From: Acidobacteriota bacterium
GTDB lineage: Bacteria > Acidobacteriota > Terriglobia > Terriglobales > Acidobacteriaceae
DNA length: 51,805 nucleotides
Assembly (NCBI GenBank): GCA_021810625.1
Contig: JAJZIJ010000018.1
Span: 1 to 51,805, forward strand
Reading direction: 5' to 3'
The translations under genes were made by a program, and so were the position numbers. Under the pieces are notes generated by a model. The model was not told where the DNA came from. It worked only from the letters and a program-made list of their open reading frames with translations, and ran no database searches. Positions 25,393 to 33,950 of the stretch are shown in pieces. Within the stretch, counting starts at the first letter, position 1, and each line of letters opens with the position of its first letter.

Positions 25393-25424
25393 CCCAGGTT
25401 TCAAAATCGAAACCTGGGGCACCC
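25393..25424 (+). repeat. Palindromic element with compensatory base pair, left partner of pair 2
   Basis: CCCAGGTTTC (25393-25402), loop AAAATC, GAAACCTGGG (25409-25418), then GCACCC. Relative to the other copies, one C-G pair of the stem is replaced by T-A on both arms, preserving the 10-bp stem. The tail points to the DUF5677-like gene. Confidence 0.93.
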
Positions 25425-25477
25425 GGGTTTTCTCTCTGCTACACTCTTCGTGTTTGAACAGTGCAAGGTAGGCACCG

Positions 25478-26266
25478 ATGACACATGTAAGCGATAGCGG
25501 ATCCGACGACAGCAAGAGGCCAACGGCCCTTGTCATAGAAAGAATAGAAAAACTGGCATTGAACATCATGAACTGTCAGGCTGAAGAAGAGCACGTCTGG
25601 TACAAACATCTGCTTCTCGGCATTCTCAACTCCGCGTTGCTGGACTACCGATATGTTGAGAGCGGGGTCAAGCACAAATCGGCTTATTTGGCTGCGTGGA
25701 GTTGCCGGAATTTACTCGAGTTGAATGTAATCACTGTCTATATCCTCGAATCCGCCAAAAATGCCACTGACTTTAAGAACGATTTCGTTGTTGATGTGAA
25801 GGAGTTTTACGAAGCTATTAGCAAAACGCACAAGACTGGCCATAAAAAACTGATCTCGATGTGGAAGGAAGTAAATGAGGGTATGGAAGGACCAATGAAA
25901 GAGGCGATGGAGGCTGCGCTACAACGCGAGATACAGAATGGCCCGCAGAGTCAGACTACGGATGACGAAGCAGAAGCCTACACACAAGTGATGATCGATT
26001 TTGGAATTGATCCAAAGCTTAGGCCGAAGCAGTCCCGTGACATTGCGAAACTCGTTTCTCGAAGCGAAGAGTTCCAACCCATGTTCAAGGTGTGTTCCAA
26101 GATCATGCACAGAACAGCCTTTTCAATCGCCTCAAGTGTAATGAAGGGAAGCCTTGACGCAACTCTTCCATGGTTGGAGTCAACGGCATTTATGGAATTG
26201 TTTTCCATTGGTGAACTGATCGGGGAGCACTACAAACGAAATGGAGTAGCGTCTCCAACAAACTAG
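25478..26266 (+). CDS. DUF5677-like helical protein in a repeat-bracketed cassette
   Basis: A 262-residue, mostly helical protein. A-W-S-C-R-N-L-L-E-L-N-V-I-T (R77, E81) and the later K-V-C-S-K-I-M-H-R-T (H211) resemble the paired Arg/Glu and Ser...His signatures of DUF5677-type, HEPN-like proteins; this is pattern reading and moderately sure. The middle (about 110-200) is highly charged. The ATG follows AGGTAGG. Base composition is AT-richer than neighbouring nnr and tyrA. The gene is alone between two inverted palindromic elements, in the same arrangement as the gene at 10865-11527. Function unknown. Confidence 0.7.
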   Translation: MTHVSDSGSDDSKRPTALVIERIEKLALNIMNCQAEEEHVWYKHLLLGILNSALLDYRYVESGVKHKSAYLAAWSCRNLLELNVITVYILESAKNATDFKNDFVVDVKEFYEAISKTHKTGHKKLISMWKEVNEGMEGPMKEAMEAALQREIQNGPQSQTTDDEAEAYTQVMIDFGIDPKLRPKQSRDIAKLVSRSEEFQPMFKVCSKIMHRTAFSIASSVMKGSLDATLPWLESTAFMELFSIGELIGEHYKRNGVASPTN

Positions 26267-26273
26267 AAATCCT

Positions 26274-26355
26274 GGGTGCCCCAGGTCTCGCTTTTGAGAC
26301 CTGGGATTTTCCAGCCCATAGTAGCCGCAAAGAACGCGACGCATGTAGGGCACCC
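26274..26355. repeat. Composite double-hairpin element with GGGTGCCC/GGGCACCC ends, right partner of pair 2
   Basis: GGGTGCCC (26274-26281) opens the first hairpin CCCAGGTCTC / GAGACCTGGG (26280-26305). A spacer and a second imperfect hairpin around AGCCGCAAAGAACGCG follow, closed by GGGCACCC (26348-26355). The ends are exact inverted repeats. The same composite occurs in reverse at 40552-40636. Confidence 0.88.
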
Positions 26356-26380
26356 GGCTGCAAGGAAAGGATGCGGAGGA

Positions 26381-27301
26381 TTAAAAACGTTTGCGGAAGC
26401 GGTTGGCGCGTTCAAATTCCTCGCGCAGCTCCGGCTGCTTGAGATTTTCGCGCAGATGCGCCAGTCGTTGTTCGAGCGCCAGCAGCGTGGCGGCCAGCGG
26501 CTCGGTGTTGGTCTGCGCGATATCCCGCCACATGGAGAAAGGGCTGGCACCCAGACGGGTCATCTCGCGCATGGCGCGTCCGCCCACCTCGCGCAACTCC
26601 TCGCGGTGCGCATCCGAGCCGCCAAACTCATCTTCCAGCAGCGCGGCCAGCGCCGTTCCCACCATCTGCGGCAGATGGCTGGCCCAGGCGCACAACTCGT
26701 CATGGCGCACCGGGTCAACGTCCACAATGCGGCTGCCGAATCGCTGCACCCAGCCACGCCACTCCCGCCGCCGTTTCTCTTCGAGAGCCAGAGCTTGCGT
26801 ACCAGGCCGAATATTTTTTTCTGGAGTTGAAGAAAAGAGCCAAACCGCGTTGCGGAAGAGTTCCGCCTCCGCATGGGACGCGCCCTGTACCTCTTTGCCC
26901 GCCATCGGATGTCCGGCTAAAAATCCCGCCCGGTTTTCTCGGTTAAAAAGCGTGGCGGCGCGTTCGCAAATCTTCTGCTTGGTGCTGCCAACATCCGTGA
27001 CCAACTGGCCGGGGCGCAGCACAGGAGCCAGCCGCTCCATCCAGTCCAGAATGCCCATCACGGGCGTGGCCAGCACGATCAGGTCGCTGGACAGCGCGGT
27101 AGCGAGTGGATCGTCTGCAACCTGCTCCAACGCGCCATTTTGCTGCGCGATCCTTGCTTCCTCTGGATTTTTATCCCAGCCCGCAATGCGCCCGGAGAAT
27201 CCCTGCGCGCGCAGCGCCAGCCCGATGGATGCGCCAATGAGTCCTGTGCCGAGAATCGTAATCTGCTGCACCGAACTCGTGGACACGGCACCCTCCGGCA
27301 T
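26381..27301 (-). CDS. tyrA: Prephenate dehydrogenase
   Basis: TyrA oxidatively decarboxylates prephenate (or arogenate) in tyrosine synthesis. The N-terminal Rossmann motif is I-L-G-T-G-L-I-G-A-S. It is followed by the substrate-site regions A-T-P-V, D-V-G-S-T-K, G-H-P-M-A-G-K-E-V-Q-G and the C-terminal helical domain with H-D-E-L-C-A-W-A-S-H-L-P-Q. No ACT domain is present, so feedback regulation by tyrosine, if any, is at another site. The ATG follows GGAAAG. The gene is last in the minus-strand aromatic cluster, 9 bases after aroF. Confidence 0.93.
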   Translation of the reverse strand: MPEGAVSTSSVQQITILGTGLIGASIGLALRAQGFSGRIAGWDKNPEEARIAQQNGALEQVADDPLATALSSDLIVLATPVMGILDWMERLAPVLRPGQLVTDVGSTKQKICERAATLFNRENRAGFLAGHPMAGKEVQGASHAEAELFRNAVWLFSSTPEKNIRPGTQALALEEKRRREWRGWVQRFGSRIVDVDPVRHDELCAWASHLPQMVGTALAALLEDEFGGSDAHREELREVGGRAMREMTRLGASPFSMWRDIAQTNTEPLAATLLALEQRLAHLRENLKQPELREEFERANRFRKRF

Positions 27302-27310
27302 CTTTCCAAC

Positions 27311-28330
27311 TTAGGAGATCGAACGCTTCACAGCGGTGGCAACGAGGCGCAGTTCCTCCATGAGCGTTGCAAATTGCTCTGGGAAGAGCGACTGCGCGCC
27401 ATCCGACACGGCCTTGTCGGGGTTGGGATGGACTTCCATCAACAGGCCATCGCAACCAGCGGCCACGGACGCGCGCGCCAAGGCGGGCACCAGATCTCTG
27501 CGTCCCGTGCCGTGCGAGGGATCGCCCAACACGGGCAGATGGGAGAGATGCTTGAGCACAGGGATTGCGGAAATATCCATCGTGTTGCGCGTGTAGGTCT
27601 CGTAGGTGCGAATGCCGCGCTCACAGAGCATGACATCGTAATTTCCGCCGGAGAGAATGTACTCTGCGGAGAGCAGCACCTCCTCGATGGTGGCGGCAAT
27701 GCCGCGCTTGAGCAGCACTGGCCGACGCGCCAGACCCAGTTCGCGCAGCAGATTGAAATTCTGCATATTACGCGCGCCCACCTGGAAGCAATCGACGTAG
27801 GGCAGCATCAACTCAATCTGCGAAATCTCCATCACTTCGCTGATGATGAGCAGGCCCATGGCATCGCCCACCTCGCGCAGCAGCTTCAGTCCTTCAATCC
27901 CCATTCCCTGGAAGGAGTAGGGCGAGCTACGCGGCTTGTATGCGCCACCGCGCAGAAACTTCGCGCCCGATGCCTTCACCTGTTTGGCGGAGGTAAAAAT
28001 TTGCTCGCGCGATTCAACCGAGCACGGCCCCGCCATGACGACAATTTCCTTGCCGCCCACTTCGACTCCATTGGAGAAACGAATCACCGTTCCCTCCGGA
28101 CGAAAGCCGCGCCCCGCCAGCTTGTAGGGGAAGGTGATCCGATGTGCCTCTGCGACTCCGCTCATTAGTTGAAAATCCTGCACATCAAAACTGGCCGGAC
28201 TACCTACGCCTGCCAAAACCGTCTGCTGCGTGCCCGTCGTGCGATGCACGTTGAATCCAATATCAACCATCCGCGAGATCACATTCTGAATTTGTTCTTC
28301 GGTGGCGTTTTCTTTCATGGCAACAATCAT
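27311..28330 (-). CDS. aroF: 3-deoxy-7-phosphoheptulonate synthase (DAHP synthase, type I-beta)
   Basis: DAHP synthase starts the shikimate pathway from PEP and erythrose 4-phosphate. An N-terminal ferredoxin-like regulatory domain (about 1-70, [14 protein letters not shown]) precedes the TIM barrel. Barrel marks are [38 protein letters not shown] and D-P-S-H-G-T-G. The regulatory domain in this subtype can bind tyrosine or a chorismate mutase partner, which fits the aroQ gene 58 bases upstream in the same operon. Start choice agrees with the conserved MIV-M N terminus. Confidence 0.95.
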   Translation of the reverse strand: MIVAMKENATEEQIQNVISRMVDIGFNVHRTTGTQQTVLAGVGSPASFDVQDFQLMSGVAEAHRITFPYKLAGRGFRPEGTVIRFSNGVEVGGKEIVVMAGPCSVESREQIFTSAKQVKASGAKFLRGGAYKPRSSPYSFQGMGIEGLKLLREVGDAMGLLIISEVMEISQIELMLPYVDCFQVGARNMQNFNLLRELGLARRPVLLKRGIAATIEEVLLSAEYILSGGNYDVMLCERGIRTYETYTRNTMDISAIPVLKHLSHLPVLGDPSHGTGRRDLVPALARASVAAGCDGLLMEVHPNPDKAVSDGAQSLFPEQFATLMEELRLVATAVKRSIS

Positions 28331-28388
28331 GATCGTCTTAACCTGTTCCGTAGCGTTATTTTTGGAGCGCTGTTTCTGTTATTTTTCT

Positions 28389-28703
28389 TCATCGTGTCTT
28401 TTGCGATTCGCCGCTTCCGCCTGTTTTTTTGCGTTGCGAGGCAAGCTCGTTCTGCTGCAAGGAGCGCATCACATCAATGATCCGCTCATAAATATGCGTC
28501 AATTCGATGTCCGGCAACGGCCCTGGATTGGACTTGCGCACATTCTCAAAAATCACGCTCTCTCGCGCTGGCTCATACACCGGAAGATCGGTTGCATCCT
28601 TCAAGCGGCCAATTGCCTGCGCTGCAAGCGCCCGTTCGCTGAGCAGGCGCACAATCTGCCGATCCAGTTCGTCAATTTTGCGTCGCCATTCTGCTATATC
28701 CAT
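28389..28703 (-). CDS. aroQ: Chorismate mutase, AroQ type
   Basis: AroQ converts chorismate to prephenate, feeding Phe and Tyr synthesis. The all-helical protein shows W-R-R-K-I-D-E-L-D-R-Q-I-V-R-L-L-S-E-R (helix 1 with the active-site Arg), A-I-G-R-L-K and a C-terminal helix I-Y-E-R-I-I-D-V-M-R-S-L-Q. A basic, non-conserved tail of about 15 residues ends the protein. I chose the ATG at 28701-28703 because GAGGTG lies just upstream and the frame beyond it has no similarity. Lying between trpA and aroF, it is the branch-point enzyme of the cluster. Confidence 0.92.
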   Translation of the reverse strand: MDIAEWRRKIDELDRQIVRLLSERALAAQAIGRLKDATDLPVYEPARESVIFENVRKSNPGPLPDIELTHIYERIIDVMRSLQQNELASQRKKTGGSGESQKTR

Positions 28704-28821
28704 TTCGCACCTCAGGTCTGCCTGCGGAGACACCGACACGATGTCTTGTCCGCGTTCCCTGGCAGGGAGTGATGTTTTCTATCCTAAATGAGAGGCGCTT
28801 CTTTGGAGAAAAGAATCGCTT

Positions 28822-29622
28822 TCAGGATGGAATCGCCAGCGTTTCTCCGGTTGCCACGGGTGCCACGCCCAGCCCGGAGAGAAACGCGGCCACCGCCGTC
28901 GGAGCCTCTGCTGGCGTGGACTTTTCAATGATGGCTACAATGGCGCTGCCAATCACCGCCGCATCGGCAAATGCCCCCACCGCTGCGACGTGGGCCGCGC
29001 TGGAGATGCCAAAGCCCAGCGCAATGGGGAGCTTTGTATAGCGCCGAATCCGCTCCACCAACTGCTGCGCGCCGTCGGCCACCTGCGATTGCGTGCCCGT
29101 AATTCCGGTGCGCGAGATGGCATAGACAAATCCCTCGGATGCCTTTGCGATCTGCTCCAAACGCGCATCTGGACTGGTCGGCGCTGCCAGAAAAATGGGC
29201 TGCAATTTGTGTCGCCGCATAGCGTCGCGATACTCCTCGGCCTCTTCGACAATCAGGTCTGTCACCAATACGCCATCCACGCCCGCCTCCTGCGCCAACG
29301 CGCAGAACTTCTCCAGCCCCAGGCGGAGAATCGGATTGAGATAGGAAAAAATCACCAGCCCGGTCTGGGGACGCTCCGCGCGCAACTCCCGCGCCAGCGC
29401 CAGCACATCGGTCAGCCGCGTTCCATGCAGCAGCGCCCGCTCGCTGGCTCGTTGAATGACCGGCCCGTCGGCCAGCGGATCGCTAAAGGGAACGCCCAAC
29501 TCCAAGACATCCGCGCCCGCGTCAATGGCGGCCAGCGCGATTTGTTTTGACGTGGCAAGGTCTGGGTCGCCGATGGTCAGGTAGACGACGATTCCCGGCT
29601 TGTGGCGAAATTGAATTGACAT
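28822..29622 (-). CDS. trpA: Tryptophan synthase alpha chain
   Basis: TrpA cleaves indole-3-glycerol phosphate and passes indole to TrpB through the alpha-beta tunnel. The TIM barrel shows catalytic E41 and D52 in ELGVPFSDPLADGP (E. coli Glu49/Asp60 spacing). Y-L-N-P, A-A-P-T-S, Y-A-I-S-R-T-G-I-T-G and G-F-G-I-S-S follow. The N terminus is about eight residues shorter than E. coli TrpA. The ATG has GGGAG about nine bases upstream, inside the end of trpB; the two genes are separated by four bases. Confidence 0.96.
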   Translation of the reverse strand: MSIQFRHKPGIVVYLTIGDPDLATSKQIALAAIDAGADVLELGVPFSDPLADGPVIQRASERALLHGTRLTDVLALARELRAERPQTGLVIFSYLNPILRLGLEKFCALAQEAGVDGVLVTDLIVEEAEEYRDAMRRHKLQPIFLAAPTSPDARLEQIAKASEGFVYAISRTGITGTQSQVADGAQQLVERIRRYTKLPIALGFGISSAAHVAAVGAFADAAVIGSAIVAIIEKSTPAEAPTAVAAFLSGLGVAPVATGETLAIPS

Positions 29623-29626
29623 TTTT

Positions 29627-30847
29627 CTATGCTCCCTGCAACTTTAGTTCGCGGGCCAGGATGCCCATATCCTTGTCGCCACGACCGGAGATGTTGACCA
29701 GCAAAATATCGCTGCGTTGTAGTTTGGGAGCCAGTCGCATCGCCTCGGCGACGGCGTGCGCGCTTTCCAGCGCGGGCAAAATCCCTTCCATGCGGGCCAG
29801 CGTAACGGTGGCGTGCAGCGCCTCGGCATCGGAAGCGGAGACATACTCAGCGCGGCCAGAGTCGTGCAGCGCGGCGTGCTCCGGGCCAACGGAGGCATAG
29901 TCCAGGCCAGCGGAGACCGAATGCGTCAGCGACACCTGCCCCGCGTCATCCTGCAATACGTAGGAATACGTTCCCTGCAACACGCCCGGCGAGCCGCCCT
30001 GGAAGCGCGCCGCATGTTCGCCGGAACCTGTGCCGCGTCCTCCGGCTTCCACGCCAATCAGGCGCACATTTTTGTCAGGAATAAATTCAAAAAAAGCGCC
30101 CATTGCATTTGACCCACCGCCCACGCAGGCGATGATCGCCGACGGCAAACGCCCTTCGGCCTCCAGAATTTGCGCGTGCGCCTCCAGGCTAATCACCTTC
30201 TGAAAATCGCGCACCATTGTGGGGTAGGGATGCGCGCCCAGAACGCTGCCCATACAGAAATACGTGTTGCGGACATTTGTCACCCAATCGCGCATCGCTT
30301 CGTTGATGGCATCTTTCAGCGTGGCCGATCCAGAACTGACCCCGCGCACCTCCGCGCCCAGCAGCCGCATTCGGTAGACGTTCAACTCCTGGCGACGCAT
30401 GTCCTCTTCGCCCATATAGATCACGCACTCCATGCCGAAGAGCGCGCAAACCGTGGCCGTGGCTACGCCATGCTGCCCCGCGCCCGTCTCGGCAATGATG
30501 CGTCGCTTGCCCATGCGCCGCGCCAGCAATCCCTGACCGATGCAGTTGTTGATTTTGTGTGCGCCGGTGTGCAGCAGGTCTTCGCGTTTCAGATAAATTT
30601 TTGCCCCGCCCAGAAATTCCGTCAGCCGCGCAGCATGGTACAGCGGTGTTGGCCTTCCGGCGTAGTGATGCAGCAGGTAGGCCAGTTCACTGGTAAAGGC
30701 CGGATCAGCCTGCGCTGCGGCATACGCGCTCTCCAACTCCTCCAGCGCCGCCATCAACGTCTCTGGAACGTAGCGACCCCCGTAGGCTCCAAAGCGTCCG
30801 GCGATGGCCGAGGAGGGTTTTGATTCCGTGGCTGTAACCTTGCTCAC
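29627..30847 (-). CDS. trpB: Tryptophan synthase beta chain
   Basis: TrpB condenses indole with serine using PLP. The PLP lysine is K98 in [13 protein letters not shown]. Other family marks are [25 protein letters not shown] and [25 protein letters not shown] and S-G-R-G-D-K-D complete the set. The 406-residue length is typical of the TrpB1 type. Starts at GTG 30845-30847, with GGAAG upstream; the first 15 residues before R-F-G-A-Y-G-G are not conserved. It lies between trpF and trpA in the operon. Confidence 0.97.
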   Translation of the reverse strand: MSKVTATESKPSSAIAGRFGAYGGRYVPETLMAALEELESAYAAAQADPAFTSELAYLLHHYAGRPTPLYHAARLTEFLGGAKIYLKREDLLHTGAHKINNCIGQGLLARRMGKRRIIAETGAGQHGVATATVCALFGMECVIYMGEEDMRRQELNVYRMRLLGAEVRGVSSGSATLKDAINEAMRDWVTNVRNTYFCMGSVLGAHPYPTMVRDFQKVISLEAHAQILEAEGRLPSAIIACVGGGSNAMGAFFEFIPDKNVRLIGVEAGGRGTGSGEHAARFQGGSPGVLQGTYSYVLQDDAGQVSLTHSVSAGLDYASVGPEHAALHDSGRAEYVSASDAEALHATVTLARMEGILPALESAHAVAEAMRLAPKLQRSDILLVNISGRGDKDMGILARELKLQGA

Positions 30848-30872
30848 TGCGATGCTTCCTTTCTCAAATTTC

Positions 30873-31565
30873 TCAAAACTTTTCCAACGCGGCTGCCGCC
30901 ATTCGCGCCGTGTGGATCAATGCGGACACGCGCTGCGGGTCTTTTCTCCCCGGCTGCGCCTCCACGCCACTCACCACATCCACGCCCCAGGGCCGCAGCG
31001 TGGCGATGGCCTGTGCTACATTCTCCGGCTGCAAGCCTCCGGCGACAATCAAGCGCAGATGCGGCGCTTCACGAAAAAAAACTTCACGCGCTGCATTCCA
31101 GTCGAACACAACGCCCGTACCGCCCGGCTTGGTCGCTGTGCAGGAGTCAATGAGCACGGCATCGACAGCCGCATGTTCGCGCAATGCGCGTAGCTGCGCG
31201 GCAAAACGATCGACATCAGCATCGTAATGCAGCACCTGCAGGATGCTGAAGCGTCGCGAATCTCCGGCCAGCCCAGCAAAGTGCCGTCGGAGTCGCGCTG
31301 CCAGGCCCGTCTCGTCCGCAGCGTGTAACTGCACGCCGGTTAGTCCTGCCTCGCGTGTCGTGTTTACAATCGTGTCAAAATCTGCATCGACAAAAACGCC
31401 GTATTTTTCAATACTACGCGGCAGATGCTCCGTAATTTGACGCACCGCTTCTGGCATCATCTGGCGTGGACTCCGCGCAAAAACAAAACCGACAGCATCC
31501 GCGCCATGCTTGACGGCAAGCTGCGCATCCTCCAGCGTCGTGTTGCCACAGATTTTGATCCACAT
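30873..31565 (-). CDS. trpF: Phosphoribosylanthranilate isomerase
   Basis: TrpF isomerises PRA to CdRP in tryptophan synthesis. The barrel begins M-W-I-K-I-C-G-N-T with catalytic C6. [17 protein letters not shown]-x-E, the catalytic acid region D-A-V-L-I-D-S and G-G-L-Q-P-E-N-V follow. G-V-D-V-V-S-G-V-E and P-G-x-K-D complete the family pattern. I chose the ATG at 31563-31565; an upstream GTG adds 18 residues with no family match. It is 25 bases before trpB and separated from trpC by a 277-bp gap that carries a double-hairpin repeat. Confidence 0.94.
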   Translation of the reverse strand: MWIKICGNTTLEDAQLAVKHGADAVGFVFARSPRQMMPEAVRQITEHLPRSIEKYGVFVDADFDTIVNTTREAGLTGVQLHAADETGLAARLRRHFAGLAGDSRRFSILQVLHYDADVDRFAAQLRALREHAAVDAVLIDSCTATKPGGTGVVFDWNAAREVFFREAPHLRLIVAGGLQPENVAQAIATLRPWGVDVVSGVEAQPGRKDPQRVSALIHTARMAAAALEKF

Positions 31566-31670
31566 TGTCTGCCGCTCTGCTTCCGTTGCTTTCGTTGCTG
31601 CGTATAGTCGTTCTATCACTCTCGCGGCTCATCGCGAAAAAGCTGGTAGTAGGTCAGGCTGAAAGGCTAT

Positions 31671-31737
31671 CCCTCAGGGGCTAAAGCCCAAAGGGATTTT
31701 TCAGGGATACCGGACGGGCTGAAGCCCGTCCCCTTCA
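31671..31737. repeat. Double-hairpin intergenic repeat, copy 2, between trpC and trpF
   Basis: CCCTCA, GGGCTAAAGCCC, a spacer, then GGACGGGCTGAAGCCCGTCC and CTTCAA, the same layout as 5183-5247. A further stretch at about 31772-31812 (TGTCATCCCGACCAAAGGTCG onward) distantly resembles the left end of the MITE-like family. These two elements account for the gap between trpC and trpF; no gene is supported there. Confidence 0.8.
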
Positions 31738-31842
31738 AGCGAAACTCAAATTGGCCCACTACGAAAAATCTGTCATCCCGACCAAAGGTCGCTGGACGAC
31801 CGGAGTGGAGGGAGCTGCGTTCCCATGTCCGCGCCACCATCG

Positions 31843-32673
31843 CTATATGTACTGCGTCGCTCCCGGCAGCGTCGCTTCTGCCAACAACGTTTGCAGCGCC
31901 TGTCCCGGCTCCGGCTGCCGCATCAACGATTCGCCAATCAAAAACGCCGCATAGCCTGCCTCGCGCAACCGCGTAATATCCGCAGCCGTGTGAATGCCGC
32001 TCTCGGCAACGCGAACGATGTTCGCTGGCAACAGTGCCGCCAGTTCCAGAGCCGTCTCCAGCCGCACGTCAAAGGTTCGCAGATTGCGATTGTTCACGCC
32101 GATGGCATCCGCGCCTGGATCGAGAATGCACAGATCGAGCACGCGGGTCGCCTCCTCTGCATCGTGCACCTCGCAGAGCACATCCAGACCCTGCGCGTGG
32201 GCCACATCCGTCAGGCTCTGCAACGCGGCATTATCCAGCGCGGCGGCAATCAATAGAATCGCATCCGCGCGATGCGCCTTGGCTTCGAGAATCTGAAACG
32301 CATCGACGATAAAATCCTTCCGCAGGCATGGGAGCGTGACGGCGGCTGAGGCCAGCTCCAGATTCTCCAGGCTGCCCTGAAAAAATTGCTCCTCGGTCAA
32401 TACGGAGAGCGCGGCAGCTCCGGCAGAGGCCAATGCCCGCGCCAAAGGCACAACAGAAAATTCAGGCCGGATCAGTCCCCGCGAAGGCGAGGCTTTTTTT
32501 AATTCCGCAATGATGGCCGGGCCAGTGGCAGCAGCCTTGCGCAGTGCCCGGACAAATCCGCGCGGCGCGTGTTCCGCGGCCCGCCGCTCCAGCGCGCGCA
32601 GGTCGGCGGAATTTTTGCGCGCCGTCACTTCGCGCCGGGTCGCTGCCAGAATTGCATCGAGATGCGTCGCCAT
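31843..32673 (-). CDS. trpC: Indole-3-glycerol phosphate synthase
   Basis: TrpC closes the indole ring of CdRP. The TIM barrel has the expected catalytic regions: I-I-A-E-L-K-K-A-S-P-S-R-G, S-V-L-T-E-E-Q-F-F-Q-G-S, L-P-C-L-R-K-D-F-I-V-D, C-E-V-H-D, I-G-V-N-N-R-N-L and V-A-E-S-G-I. The ATG at 32671-32673 has no Shine-Dalgarno upstream. Instead the message reads CCTCCT there, so translation may start by another route. It is the first gene of the minus-strand aromatic cluster. trpE, trpG and trpD are not in this window. Confidence 0.95.
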   Translation of the reverse strand: MATHLDAILAATRREVTARKNSADLRALERRAAEHAPRGFVRALRKAAATGPAIIAELKKASPSRGLIRPEFSVVPLARALASAGAAALSVLTEEQFFQGSLENLELASAAVTLPCLRKDFIVDAFQILEAKAHRADAILLIAAALDNAALQSLTDVAHAQGLDVLCEVHDAEEATRVLDLCILDPGADAIGVNNRNLRTFDVRLETALELAALLPANIVRVAESGIHTAADITRLREAGYAAFLIGESLMRQPEPGQALQTLLAEATLPGATQYI

Positions 32674-32946
32674 AGGAGGAAGGCTCTACTTGGAATCTCC
32701 AGTATAAACGGGCCTTGCGCGGTGGGTGGCGGCGGGTGGATTGCTGGTGTTCTTTAAGATGGCTGCTCGTCTTTTTGAGGAGCCATGCGGAGCCTGCCTT
32801 GAGCGAAAGCGAAGGAAATCATTTGGAGCATCCTGATCTCATCTTCTGTCTCATCTTCTCCGCCAGCATTTTTGGGGATTTCCATTCCAATCCCCACCGA
32901 CTGGCGGCTGGCCTGCATTGCCACAGACAGCTTTACAATTTAGGGT
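32674..32946. other. Divergent intergenic region, 273 bp
   Basis: Contains the promoters for leftward trpC and rightward DUF2461. No T-box, leader peptide with Trp codons or terminator pair was recognised before trpC. A short GAGCGAAAGCGAAGGAAATC stretch at 32800-32819 is a possible remnant of the MITE-like repeat. No gene is supported. Confidence 0.4.
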
Positions 32947-33660
32947 ATGGTCAAACCTTCCGCGCCACATTTCACTCCCGAAGCGCTTACGTTTTTGCGC
33001 GCGCTGGCGCGCAACAATCGCCGCGAGTGGTTCACGCCGCGCAAGCCTGCTTTTGAAGAAACATTAAAAGCTCCCATGCACGCCGTTATTGATGCCATCA
33101 ACGATGCCATGCAGGACTTTGCGCCGGATCACATCCAGCCTCCGCAGAAGTGCATGATGCGCATCTACCGCGATACGCGCTTCTCTGCCGACAAGACTCC
33201 CTATAAGAAATGGGTCGCCGCCTGGTGGTCGCGCAACGGGCTGGAAAAGACCTCCGGTGGCGGATTTTATTTCCATCTTTCGCCCAAAGAATTGGTCATC
33301 GCCGCTGGCGTTTATATGCCTGGGCGCGAGCAACTCCTGGCCATCCGCGCCTATCTGCTGGAGCATCACGAAGAATTGCGGCAGCGGTTGCAAGATCGCA
33401 AACTGCGCGCGCGGATGCAGGAGTTCGATGGGCTGCGTCTCACACGACCTCCCAAAGGATTTCCCCCTGACCATCCGGCAATGGATTTGCTGCTCTGCCG
33501 ACAGTGGGGGGTGAGCGCAACGCTGCCCGCAGCGGTCGCCTTGCAACCGACATTGCTGCGCGAGATCGTCGAGCGCTTTCGCGCCGCCGCGCCTGTCGTC
33601 GAACTGCTGAATCGTCCTTTGATTACGCGCTTGGCGGCGCAAAGGCGCGTAATTTTCTGA
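32947..33660 (+). CDS. DUF2461 family protein
   Basis: The protein matches the DUF2461 pattern: F-L-R-A-L-A-R-N-N-R-R-E-W-F near the N terminus, K-C-M-M-R-I-Y-R-D-T-R-F-S, D-K-T-P-Y-K-K-W, G-G-G-F-Y-F-H-L-S-P-K-E, G-V-Y-M-P and R-L-T-R-P-P-K-G-F-P-P-D-H-P. The family is widespread and of unknown activity. The 237-residue length is typical. The ATG follows TTAGGGT. It stands alone, divergent from trpC. Confidence 0.92.
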   Translation: MVKPSAPHFTPEALTFLRALARNNRREWFTPRKPAFEETLKAPMHAVIDAINDAMQDFAPDHIQPPQKCMMRIYRDTRFSADKTPYKKWVAAWWSRNGLEKTSGGGFYFHLSPKELVIAAGVYMPGREQLLAIRAYLLEHHEELRQRLQDRKLRARMQEFDGLRLTRPPKGFPPDHPAMDLLLCRQWGVSATLPAAVALQPTLLREIVERFRAAAPVVELLNRPLITRLAAQRRVIF

Positions 33661-33950
33661 TGCGGACTGGGCGCTGCCGTCGCCAATTCCGGTAAAAAAC
33701 GGCTAAAAACCGAAGAAACCCAAACAAAATCTGTAAATTCCTGTGGAAATGGCAGATTTCCCATTGACAAAGTGTTGCAAAAGACGCAAGGTAGACGGCG
33801 TAGGGTTTCGTTAGACCCGCATTGATGCTGGAGATTCATGCTGGCAATCCATGCCTGGGCCGCTTCCTGAAATCCGGGAAAGGTATCCAACGGAATCTGA
33901 AAACGGGCGACCGCAAGGCGCACCGATACGCAATAGGAGGAAATCACAAC
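33661..33950. other. Upstream region of the HU gene, 290 bp
   Basis: No gene or known repeat is seen. A TTGACA at 33764-33769 and a TTGCAA at 33775-33780 could serve as -35 boxes for HU, but no convincing -10 follows at the right spacing. The strong AGGAGG at 33936-33941 is the HU ribosome site. Confidence 0.35.

Noticed and set aside
10865-26266. Two-component HEPN-MNT toxin-antitoxin pair
   Set aside because: No nucleotidyltransferase motif (GSxxRG) occurs next to either HEPN-like gene.
27140-28168. 342-codon plus-strand frame opposite aroF
   Set aside because: DAHP synthase on the minus strand has all motifs; the other product looks like a mirror translation rich in His and Gln.
32674-32946. 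T-box or Trp attenuator before trpC
   Set aside because: No leader peptide with Trp codons and no alternative terminator stems were recognised.
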